Shown: positions 1 to 5,337 of the stretch, one piece after another | Position numbering within the stretch: position 1 is the stretch's first letter | Layout: the number at the start of each line of letters is the position of its first letter | Origin: Terriglobia bacterium | GTDB lineage: Bacteria; Acidobacteriota; Terriglobia; UBA7540 | DNA length: 8,417 bases | Assembly (NCBI GenBank): GCA_030040515.1 | Contig: JASHTO010000709.1 | Coordinates: 1-8,417 of the forward strand | Direction: 5' to 3' | Translations under genes and position numbers: made by a program | Notes under the pieces: model-generated | Told to the model about the DNA's origin: nothing | The model's database searches: none | What the model saw: the letters and a program-made list of their open reading frames with translations, nothing else

Positions 1-50
1 CTGCCCGAAGGCCCACCTATCGTAACATATCGCCATCCCCTTTTGTCTTT

Positions 51-71
51 CCCCTTTCCCCTTTCCCCTTT
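51..71. repeat. Tandem CCCCTTT heptamer tract upstream of uvrB
   Basis: Three exact tandem copies of CCCCTTT, preceded by TTT (48-50) and by a looser CCCCTTTT (37-44), make a pure pyrimidine tract on the + strand that ends 11 bases before the uvrB start codon. The opposite strand reads AAAGGGG repeats. Such a tract can change length by slippage, and here it lies where a promoter spacer or 5' leader would be. No other element was recognised in bases 1-82. Confidence 0.85.
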
Positions 72-82
72 ACTCTTAAAAC

Positions 83-2062
83 ATGGACTTCAAACTCGTT
101 TCCGCCTATCAACCGCGGGGCGACCAGGTGACGGCCATTCGCGACCTGATTCGCGGCGCGCAGGACGGCAAGCAGCATCAGGTTCTGCTCGGCGTCACCG
201 GCAGCGGCAAAACCTTTACGGTCGCCAAGGTGGCGGAGGCGCTGAATCGTCCCGTACTGGTTCTGGTCCACAACAAAACCCTGGCCGCGCAGCTTTACCA
301 CGAATTTCGTCACTTCTTTCCCCAGAATGCCGTGGAATACTTCGTCAGCTACTACGATTATTACCAGCCTGAAGCATACATTCCCGCTGCCGATGTTTAC
401 ATTGAGAAGGAAGCGACCATCAACGACGAGCTGGACAAGCTGCGCATGTCGGCCACGCGCTCGCTGTTCGAGCGGCGCGATTGCCTGATTGTGGCTAGTG
501 TCTCCTGCATTTATGGCATCGGGTCGCCCGAGGCTTACTACGGGATGCTGGTGATGCTCGAAAAGGGCCAGAAGATTTCGCGCCAGGATATTCTGCGTCG
601 CCTGGTGGAAATTCAGTACGAGCGCAACGACATCGACTTCCGCCGCGGCACTTTCCGCGTGCGCGGCGACGTGATTGAGGTCTATCCCACCTACGAAGAC
701 AATGCCTACCGCATCGAAATGTGGGGCGACCAGGTGGAATCGCTCGCGCAGATCGACCCGATGTTCGGCCAGGTGAAGCAGAATCTTGCGCGCCTGCCGA
801 TTTACCCCCGCACGCACTACGTTCTTCCCGCCAGCCGCAAGGAGGAAGCCGTCGAGCACATTAAGAGTGAGCTCGAATGGTGGCGCGGAGAGCTCGAAAA
901 GCAGGGCAAGCTGGTGGAAGCGCAGCGCCTGCACCAGCGCACGATGTTTGACCTCGAAATGATGAAGGAAATGGGTTACTGCCACGGCATCGAGAACTAT
1001 TCGCGGCATCTTTCCGGGCGCCTGCCGGGCGAGCCGCCGCCCACCCTGCTCGATTATCTTCCCCAGGATGCGCTGATGTTCATTGACGAGAGTCACCAGA
1101 CCGTTCCGCAGCTTCGCGGCATGTATGCGGGCGACCGCTCGCGCAAGCAGACGCTGGTGGAATACGGTTTCCGCCTGCCCTCGGCGCTCGACAATCGCCC
1201 GCTTTCCTTCGAGGAATTTGAGCATCGCATTGGCCAGTTGATTTACTTCTCCGCCACGCCCGGACCTTACGAGCTGACCAAAACGGGCGGAGAGGTGGTG
1301 GAGCAGGTCATCCGGCCCACGGGATTGATCGACCCGGAGGTGGAAGTGCGGCCCACGCGCAACCAGATTGACGATTTATTGGGTGAAATCCGCCAGCGCG
1401 CCGAAGCCCATGAGCGCGTGCTGGTCACCACGCTCACCAAGCGCATGGCCGAAGACCTGGCCGAGTATTACGCGGAAGTGGGCGTGCGCTGCCGCTACAT
1501 GCATTCCGAGATTGAGACGCTGGAGCGCGTCAAGATTCTGCGCGATTTGCGCCGCGGGGAATTCGACGTGCTGATTGGCATCAATCTGCTGCGCGAAGGT
1601 CTCGACCTGCCGGAGGTTTCGCTGGTTGCCATTCTTGATGCGGATAAGGAAGGTTACCTGCGTTCTGCCGGCTCGCTGATTCAGACCATGGGTCGCGCCT
1701 CGCGCCACCTGCGCGGCAGATCGATACTCTACGCCGACCGGCGAACGGATTCGATGCAGCAGGCCATTGCGGAGACCAATCGCCGCCGCACGAAGCAAAT
1801 TCAGTACAACCTGGACAACAACATCGCCCCCGAGAGCATTTCGAAGCCCGTGGATATGTCCCTCGCCTCAATCGTGGAAGCCGATTACGTAACCGTGCCG
1901 GTCGAGGAAGCCGACGATGCTGCCACCGGCGACCAGCTCGAAGAGTTGATCCGCACGCTCGAAACCCGCATGCGCGAAGCCGCCAAGCAGTTTGAATTCG
2001 AAAAAGCCGCACAGTTGCGCGACCGCATCAAGGGACTGCGCGAGAAGGTTATCCAGAATTGA
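83..2062 (+). CDS. uvrB: UvrABC system protein B (excinuclease ABC subunit B)
   Basis: UvrB is the damage-verifying subunit of bacterial nucleotide excision repair. It is loaded on DNA by UvrA, opens the strands with a helicase-like ATPase and recruits UvrC for the dual incision, in the cytoplasm. The 659-residue length is normal for the family. Visible motifs in order: Walker A GVTGSGKT (37-44); the tyrosine-rich beta-hairpin YFVSYYDYYQPEAYIP (86-101) that clamps one strand; the Walker B variant DESH (335-338); YFSATPG (388-394); NLLREGLDLPE (501-511); DADKEG (519-524); QTMGRASRH (534-542), the arginine-rich motif VI; and a C-terminal UVR segment with FEFEKAAQLRDRI (about 637-649) that contacts UvrC. 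The start is fixed by the family N-terminus MDFKLVSAYQPRGDQ. No Shine-Dalgarno sequence precedes it. TACTCT at 71-76 resembles a -10 box placed so that transcription could begin at or next to the ATG; that is inference. No frameshift or missing motif was seen. Confidence 0.98.
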   Translation: MDFKLVSAYQPRGDQVTAIRDLIRGAQDGKQHQVLLGVTGSGKTFTVAKVAEALNRPVLVLVHNKTLAAQLYHEFRHFFPQNAVEYFVSYYDYYQPEAYIPAADVYIEKEATINDELDKLRMSATRSLFERRDCLIVASVSCIYGIGSPEAYYGMLVMLEKGQKISRQDILRRLVEIQYERNDIDFRRGTFRVRGDVIEVYPTYEDNAYRIEMWGDQVESLAQIDPMFGQVKQNLARLPIYPRTHYVLPASRKEEAVEHIKSELEWWRGELEKQGKLVEAQRLHQRTMFDLEMMKEMGYCHGIENYSRHLSGRLPGEPPPTLLDYLPQDALMFIDESHQTVPQLRGMYAGDRSRKQTLVEYGFRLPSALDNRPLSFEEFEHRIGQLIYFSATPGPYELTKTGGEVVEQVIRPTGLIDPEVEVRPTRNQIDDLLGEIRQRAEAHERVLVTTLTKRMAEDLAEYYAEVGVRCRYMHSEIETLERVKILRDLRRGEFDVLIGINLLREGLDLPEVSLVAILDADKEGYLRSAGSLIQTMGRASRHLRGRSILYADRRTDSMQQAIAETNRRRTKQIQYNLDNNIAPESISKPVDMSLASIVEADYVTVPVEEADDAATGDQLEELIRTLETRMREAAKQFEFEKAAQLRDRIKGLREKVIQN

Positions 2063-2074
2063 AAATCTCCAGCC

Positions 2075-2114
2075 GTAGCGCGGACCGACCCGCCTGTCGG
2101 GATCCGCGTTTTTT
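2075..2114 (+). terminator. Probable intrinsic terminator of uvrB, built on a GTAG-headed hairpin
   Basis: It begins 13 bases after the uvrB stop. GTAG (2075-2078) is followed by a stem of CGCGGA (2079-2084) with TCCGCG (2103-2108). An inner stem pairs CCGAC (2085-2089) with GTCGG (2096-2100), with a GA bulge and the loop CCGCCT. Six T residues (2109-2114) follow immediately, which is the classic Rho-independent form. The same GTAG head recurs on the other hairpins in this window, so this terminator may be a co-opted copy of a dispersed repeat (inference). Confidence 0.75.
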
Positions 2115-2146
2115 CCTGCAAACCGAGTGTGTAGCCTCCGCGACTC

Positions 2147-2168
2147 GTAGCGGCGGGTTTATCCCGCC
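2147..2168 (+). repeat. GTAG-headed stem-loop, copy 2
   Basis: GTAG (2147-2150) plus one C is followed by a 6-bp stem GGCGGG (2152-2157) / CCCGCC (2163-2168) with the loop TTTAT. There is no T tract, so termination is unlikely. The GTAG tetranucleotide next to a GC-rich hairpin is the form described for REP-like elements mobilised by REP-associated tyrosine transposases (for example SMAG elements in Stenotrophomonas). Kinship with those is inference. Confidence 0.6.
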
Positions 2169-2176
2169 ATCAGAAC

Positions 2177-2201
2177 GTAGGGGCAGGCCTCGTGCCTGCC
2201 C
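2177..2201 (+). repeat. GTAG-headed stem-loop, copy 3 (left half of an inverted pair)
   Basis: GTAG (2177-2180) is followed directly by a perfect 8-bp stem GGGCAGGC (2181-2188) / GCCTGCCC (2194-2201) with the five-base loop CTCGT. Its geometry and loop match the opposite-strand copy at 2225-2249, so the two are likely homologous elements in inverted orientation. Confidence 0.7.
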
Positions 2202-2204
2202 TTG

Positions 2205-2223
2205 GCCGCGGCCATGCCGCGGC
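2205..2223. repeat. Twin palindrome between the paired stem-loops
   Basis: GCCGCGGC (2205-2212), CAT, then GCCGCGGC (2216-2223). Each octamer is its own reverse complement, so the copies can pair within themselves or with each other. The block sits between the two inverted GTAG elements, where a spacer of a bipartite REP element would lie. It contains SacII-type CCGCGG cores. Confidence 0.8.
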
Positions 2224-2224
2224 A

Positions 2225-2249
2225 GGGCACCCGCGAGGGGTGCCCCTAC
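2225..2249 (-). repeat. GTAG-headed stem-loop, copy 4 (right half of an inverted pair)
   Basis: On the minus strand GTAG (2249-2246) is followed by a perfect 8-bp stem GGGCACCC (2245-2238) / GGGTGCCC (2232-2225) with the loop CTCGC. Stem length, loop length and four of the five loop bases match copy 3 on the other strand. The stem differs by paired changes (GG/CC swapped for CC/GG), which suggests the hairpin itself has been conserved. Confidence 0.7.
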
Positions 2250-2733
2250 GGGTGGCTTAGATTGCAAGATCCGATTCCCGCCACGTTCTCATCGCAGGAA
2301 TTAACTGCAAACGGGGACGCCGTGGGGGAATGCGGGTACTCTCAAAATGCAGTGCTGCACGGTCATGGATGGCATTGGGCAAAGCAGCCATTGCCGCGCC
2401 TATTTTTGGGGCACTCACGAATGGCGTGCAAGCTGGCGCCCAATCAACCCCGGCGGGGGAGTGCCACCATTCGCACCCCCTCGATGGTCCCCCGACACTC
2501 CTCCGCGTCGTTAATCGGCGGGTTTTGGCGACCGCGTGAGAATTTCTTGGGGGCATCTTGTGGGGCCGAATCCGTCGGCCGACGAATCCGGCCCCAGGCC
2601 CAGCGGTGCCAGGCACCGCAACGGCTCGAATCCTAATTAGGGGACGCCCCTCCTAAATCAAGCGAGGGGAGCCGTTGGTGGCTTCGCCTGGCGAGGCGGC
2701 GGGCTTTCGCAACTTTTCGAAACGGCGGTCCAG
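2250..2733. other. Gene-free stretch between the repeat cluster and the sulfatase-family gene
   Basis: No convincing gene was found here. Overlapping open frames exist on both strands (for example 2202-2636 + and 2257-2616 -), but their translations are rich in Pro/Arg/His/Trp, show no domain I recognise, and have no matching start context. The right half holds several separate hairpins: 2562-2595, 2603-2619, AGGGG/CCCCT (2639-2651), a perfect CCTAATTAGG palindrome (2632-2641) and GCTTCGCC/GGCGAGGC (2681-2697, one G-T pair). A longer-range 9-bp inverted repeat, CAACGGCTC (2619-2627) with GAGCCGTTG (2669-2677), encloses part of these. It may be a degraded mobile element, a structured RNA or a further dispersed repeat; the sequence alone does not decide. 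Confidence 0.5.
2562..2619. repeat. Nested palindrome followed by a second hairpin
   Basis: The first unit is GGGGCCG (2562-2568), AATC, the perfect 12-base palindrome CGTCGGCCGACG (2573-2584), AATC, then CGGCCCC (2589-2595). This folds to an outer 7-bp stem with a symmetric AATC/AATC internal loop and an inner stem. Seven bases later GCGGTGCC (2603-2610), A, GGCACCGC (2612-2619) forms a second perfect 8-bp inverted repeat. No T tract follows either unit. Confidence 0.75.
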
Positions 2734-2770
2734 CCTTGGTGCTAAATTGAAGTCGCGAATTTGACCAAGG
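2734..2770 (+). promoter_or_regulatory. Inverted repeat covering the ribosome binding site of the sulfatase-family gene
   Basis: CCTTGGT (2734-2740) pairs perfectly with ACCAAGG (2764-2770), and inside it AAATT (2744-2748) pairs with AATTT (2758-2762) around a nine-base loop. The right arm includes AAGG, the start of the purine run AAGGGGGAG (2767-2775) that is the Shine-Dalgarno region for the ATG at 2777. If transcribed, the hairpin would partly occlude ribosome access. If not, the same symmetry could be a repressor operator. The AU-rich inner stem would melt easily. Function is inferred. Confidence 0.45.
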
Positions 2771-2776
2771 GGGAGC

Positions 2777-4381
2777 ATGAGCGATACAAAATTTACGCGA
2801 AGAGGTTTTTTGAAAGGTGCGGCGGTGGGAGCCGCGGCCGGTGCGAGGGAGCTGCCGGCTTTGGCGAAAGGCAGCGACGCGACGGAACCGATGTGCGGAG
2901 CGGATTGGGAGTCGCCTCCCAAACAGACGGGCAACGGCCTGAATCTGATCATCATCGTCGCAGACACTTTTAGGGCGGACAATCTGGCGCCCTACGGGCC
3001 GAAGTGGCTGGAGACTCTCGAGACTCCGAACCTCGACCGGTTTGCGCAGCGCGCCACCGTCTTCACCGACGCTTACTCAGAGCTGATGCCCACCATCCCG
3101 ATTCGCCGCACGCTTTACACCGGGCGGCGCGGGATTCCGGCTTATTATTTTCCCCAGCACGAGAACGTGCAGTTGCCAGGATGGCATCCGCTCTATCACG
3201 AAGACGTGACACTCAGTGAGACGCTCCTGGAAGCGGGTTACCTCAACGCCCTCATCAGCAGCCTTTATCATCAATTCAAGCCCGGCAGAAATTTTCAGCG
3301 CGGATTCCACACCTGGCGATGGGTTCGCGGGCTCGAGTTCGATTATTACGGCACCAGCCCGCGCCACGGGCTGGACATCAGCGAATTTGTTTCCGAGGAA
3401 TCCCTGGCCAAAAATCCGGGGCTTCGCAATTCCCTGAGCCAATACAAAGCCAACCGCAATCTTTGGCAGCAGCAAGGCGAATCCGTGAGCCAGATCACCG
3501 CACAGACGGCCATTCGCTGGCTGAATGAGAATTACGCGCAGAAACCCTTCTATCTCCAAGTAGAATTTTTCGATCCGCATGAGCCGTGGGACCCGCCGCG
3601 CCGGTTCCTGGAAAAATATATGCCCAGCGCGAGCGGTCCGAGCTTTATTGAGCCGCCTTATGACACCATTCCCCTTTCCGACGAGATCAAGAATCGCATG
3701 CGGACCAATTACGCCGGCGACGTGAGTTGCGTGGATCATTGGGTGGGCGCGCTGCTCGAGACGATTGAGCATTTCGGCTTGATGGAAAACTCCGTAGTGG
3801 TGTTCATGGCGGACCACGGCGCGCTGCTGGGCGAGCACGAACAGTTCCTGAAAGGCCCGGACAAGCTGCGCTGCCAGGTGACGCATATTCCCATGCTCAT
3901 GCATGTTCCGGGAAATTCCTCCGCGGGAAAAAAGGTGCAGGGATTTGTGCAAATTCCCGACGTGATGGCCACTGTACTCGGCCAACTGGGGCTGAAGCCG
4001 CCCTCGCGGACGACGGGCAAGGATTTCTGGCCGCTGGTCTCGGGAAGCGCGTCGCATCACGAATATGTTGTGCAGACTTACGGCTGGGTGGGGGCGGTTC
4101 GAAACGCCGAATGGAATTACAGCGAAATCTGGAAACCGGGGACGAACGCGGGCGTATATCACAAATTTCCCGGAGCGCCCGCCGAGCCCTATGAGCCCCA
4201 GCTCTATAACCTTCAAAATGATCCCAAGGAGCTGACCGACGTCGCGGACAAATATCCGGGTGTGGCGCGTCGAATGTCGGCCGCACTGAAAGAATATGTC
4301 GCCTCAGGCCAGGGCGTGACCATGGGAAGCTTCAATGGCAAGGCCAGTTTGAATCTCGGGGAAGGGCTTTATTCAAAATAA
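2777..4381 (+). CDS. Tat-exported sulfatase-family hydrolase (alkaline phosphatase superfamily) with Thr at the nucleophile site
   Basis: This 534-residue protein has the sulfatase fold markers in order. They are the metal-ligand segment VADTFRADNLAPYG (61-74, D63), the active-site signature TIPIRRTLYTG (106-116), the FFDPHEPWDPP segment (264-274, H268), MADHGALLGEH (344-354, D346 and H347) and a Lys-Gly after it (K359). The N-terminus is a twin-arginine signal: TRRGFLK (7-13), a short Ala/Gly hydrophobic run, and a likely cleavage site after ALA (28-30). The folded enzyme is therefore expected outside the cytoplasmic membrane. Classical sulfatases have C/S-x-P-x-R, whose Cys or Ser becomes formylglycine; here the position is Thr106 (codon 3092-3094). 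As I recall, a large uncharacterised branch with VDTLRADH and TxPSH/R motifs shares this. Thr is also the nucleophile in relatives acting on phosphodiesters, so true sulfatase activity is doubtful. The substrate is unknown. The gene stands alone; no sulfatase-maturing enzyme or transporter lies nearby. AAGGGGGAG precedes the ATG. Confidence 0.9.
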   Translation: MSDTKFTRRGFLKGAAVGAAAGARELPALAKGSDATEPMCGADWESPPKQTGNGLNLIIIVADTFRADNLAPYGPKWLETLETPNLDRFAQRATVFTDAYSELMPTIPIRRTLYTGRRGIPAYYFPQHENVQLPGWHPLYHEDVTLSETLLEAGYLNALISSLYHQFKPGRNFQRGFHTWRWVRGLEFDYYGTSPRHGLDISEFVSEESLAKNPGLRNSLSQYKANRNLWQQQGESVSQITAQTAIRWLNENYAQKPFYLQVEFFDPHEPWDPPRRFLEKYMPSASGPSFIEPPYDTIPLSDEIKNRMRTNYAGDVSCVDHWVGALLETIEHFGLMENSVVVFMADHGALLGEHEQFLKGPDKLRCQVTHIPMLMHVPGNSSAGKKVQGFVQIPDVMATVLGQLGLKPPSRTTGKDFWPLVSGSASHHEYVVQTYGWVGAVRNAEWNYSEIWKPGTNAGVYHKFPGAPAEPYEPQLYNLQNDPKELTDVADKYPGVARRMSAALKEYVASGQGVTMGSFNGKASLNLGEGLYSK

Positions 4382-4527
4382 AAACGTCCGTGGTCCCCGC
4401 GCCCATCTCCAGTGACATCCTACGATTGTCAATGCGAGCCGTTCGCGGGGTTCTCCCCGTGGCCAGCGTCAGGTTGGGCCGCGGAGCCGATAATCCGATC
4501 GCATTTCTCAAGGTCATGAGTGAGCGG
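4382..4527. other. Intergenic sequence after the sulfatase-family gene
   Basis: No gene is supported. Short open frames on both strands lack start context and recognisable domains. The only structure seen is CGGGG (4446-4450) / CCCCG (4455-4459) with a TTCT tetraloop, extendable by a G-T and a C-G pair (4444-4461). It has no following T tract, so it is at best a weak terminator for the sulfatase-family transcript. Confidence 0.5.
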
Positions 4528-4607
4528 GTAGCCGCGGTCAATGCTTTCTTGACCGTGGGCTTTTCGTGTGTCAGGAAGAACCCACGGTCAGGAAACATCT
4601 GACCGTG
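4528..4607. repeat. Chain of four mutually complementary segments, headed by GTAG
   Basis: GTAG (4528-4531) is followed by A = CCGCGGTCAA (4532-4541), B = TTGACCGTGGG (4549-4559), C = CCCACGGTCA (4581-4590) and D = TGACCGTG (4600-4607). A pairs with B (9 of 10 plus a G-T), B pairs with C (10 bp perfect, further extendable), and C pairs with D (8 bp perfect). A:B with C:D therefore excludes B:C, the logic of an attenuator. On both strands the region lies downstream of genes and upstream of none: the sulfatase-family gene and brnA converge here. It could be a bidirectional terminator-like structure or overlapping REP-like hairpins. Copy A:B fits the GTAG-headed pattern. Confidence 0.65.
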
Positions 4608-4659
4608 ACTGGCGGCTATTGTCGGGATTGATCCTTCGGCAGGGCAAGAATCTCAGGAA

Positions 4660-4947
4660 TCATTGCTTCCCGGCAGAGACGGAATTGTGAGCGGTCATAT
4701 AAGCGCGGAGGATGGCGTTGATGCGAGTCTGGTACCCGCGCTCCCGGCGAAACCACTCCAGCAAGTCTTTGTCGAGGCGCATGGTAACTATGGCCTTCCG
4801 GCTTGGCCAGACGACTTTGGCGCCTTTCCAGAATTCTGCGTCTGTTGGGCGGGCTTCGGGGTCCGATAATATGCCCTGACGGATTTTAGCATCCGTCATT
4901 TCCCGTAATCGGTTCCAATCCGTCGTCGTCCGTTTACGACGCGACAT
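4660..4947 (-). CDS. brnA: BrnA-family antitoxin
   Basis: This 95-residue protein matches the BrnA antitoxin pattern: TDWNRLREMTDAKI near the N-terminus (about 9-22), then DPEARPTDAEFW (29-40), then a ribbon-helix-helix DNA-binding half, VTMRLDKDLLEWF (54-66) and YQTRINAILRAYM (72-84). BrnA binds and neutralises BrnT, and the complex represses its own promoter (established for Brucella BrnTA). I chose the ATG at 4947 rather than the in-frame ATG at 5013: MSRRKRTTTDW is the usual family start, GGAAG lies just upstream, and the extra 22 residues would be Arg/Gly-rich sequence lying wholly over brnT. With this start the overlap with the brnT end is 14 bases, indicating translational coupling. 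No terminator is obvious after its TGA. Confidence 0.88.
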   Translation of the reverse strand: MSRRKRTTTDWNRLREMTDAKIRQGILSDPEARPTDAEFWKGAKVVWPSRKAIVTMRLDKDLLEWFRRERGYQTRINAILRAYMTAHNSVSAGKQ

Positions 4948-5212
4948 ACTTCCAGTACGCGCGCCTTTCACTTGGTTCCGACCGCCACGCCGAGATGATC
5001 CTTCTTTCATCATTGCCTCTGTCCAAGTAAATAACTGTAATTTCCAGGCCTTCTACAAGGCCAATAGCGTAAATCCTGGTCTCCTCATATTCGAATCGAT
5101 CATCGACTTGCTCCAGTGTTGGTCCCTCGAAGATCCGAATCGCGTCCTCGAATGCAAGGCTGTGCAGAATGACGTTGCGTTGGTTCTTCGCATCATTCCA
5201 AGTATAGTGCAT
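4934..5212 (-). CDS. brnT: BrnT-family ribonuclease toxin
   Basis: This 92-residue protein has the BrnT family pattern: YTWNDAKNQRNVILHSLAFEDA (about 3-24, canonical W-D-x-A-K-x3-N-x3-H-x3-FE-A), a central beta-rich part with RIYAIGLVEGLEITVIY (46-62), and RIISAWR (71-77) with SERRAYW (81-87) near the end. BrnT is a RelE-fold ribonuclease that inhibits translation under stress and is held inactive by BrnA. The toxin gene preceding and overlapping its antitoxin gene is the typical BrnTA order. Base composition is lower in GC than the neighbours: I counted 61 of 120 over 5041-5160 against 42 of 60 over rpoC 6541-6600, compatible with horizontal acquisition. No Shine-Dalgarno sequence is visible before the ATG. 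TAAATA lies six bases upstream of it, so a leaderless message is possible (inference). Confidence 0.9.
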   Translation of the reverse strand: MHYTWNDAKNQRNVILHSLAFEDAIRIFEGPTLEQVDDRFEYEETRIYAIGLVEGLEITVIYLDRGNDERRIISAWRSEPSERRAYWKYVAS

Positions 5213-5218
5213 GAAAGA

Positions 5219-5237
5219 TATTTACACAATGTAAATA
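5219..5237 (-). promoter_or_regulatory. brnTA operator: perfect 8+8 inverted repeat
   Basis: TATTTACA (5219-5226) and TGTAAATA (5230-5237) form a perfect inverted repeat with a three-base centre, ending six bases before the brnT start codon. BrnA is a ribbon-helix-helix protein, and BrnTA autoregulation through inverted repeats in its promoter is known, so this is the best candidate for the autorepression site. On the minus strand its start-proximal arm contains TAAATA, a possible -10 box. Repressor binding would then block RNA polymerase directly. No good -35 box was seen. Confidence 0.65.
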
Positions 5238-5270
5238 CAGCCAGGTGGCTCAGCCTGTGAAGTATAAGGC

Positions 5271-5327
5271 AAAATGGCCAGCACCTAATCATCAGTTCAT
5301 TGAACTGACAACCAGCCACTGGCCATT
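5271..5327 (-). terminator. Nested inverted repeat after rpoC, possible weak terminator
   Basis: Outer arms AATGGCCAG (5273-5281) and CTGGCCATT (5319-5327) are perfectly complementary. They enclose a near-perfect palindrome, TCAGTTCA (5292-5299), T, TGAACTGA (5301-5308). Read on the rpoC strand, the outer stem ends in ATTTT, a short U run (the As at 5271-5274). The long interior weakens the terminator case. It separates rpoC from brnT, which are on the same strand. It could instead be a protein-binding site. Confidence 0.35.
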
Positions 5328-5337
5328 GACATGAACT

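Noticed and set aside
17..1225. 402-codon open frame on the - strand opposite uvrB
   Set aside because: It mirrors the uvrB coding frame, has no family motifs, and runs into the heptamer tract; it is a composition shadow.
2075..2249. CRISPR array
   Set aside because: The repeats are few, differ in sequence and orientation, and have no regular spacers.
2202..2636. Open frames on both strands in the uvrB to sulfatase gap
   Set aside because: They overlap repeats and palindromes, lack ribosome sites, and their translations show no recognisable family. A decayed gene cannot be excluded without a database search.
2734..2776. Sigma-70 promoter for the sulfatase-family gene
   Set aside because: No pair of -35 and -10 hexamers with acceptable spacing could be made out, so no promoter is called there.
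3077..4216. 379-codon open frame on the - strand opposite the sulfatase-family gene
   Set aside because: The + strand frame has the full set of superfamily motifs and a Tat signal; the antisense translation has none.
4332..4602. Short open frames on both strands between the sulfatase-family gene and brnA
   Set aside because: They overlap the sulfatase 3' end or the complementary-segment chain, have no start context and no recognisable domain.
4948..5013. N-terminal extension of BrnA to the ATG at 5013
   Set aside because: The added residues are Arg/Gly/Ser-rich, lie entirely over brnT codons, and are not part of the BrnA family; the ATG at 4947 fits the family start and the usual short overlap.
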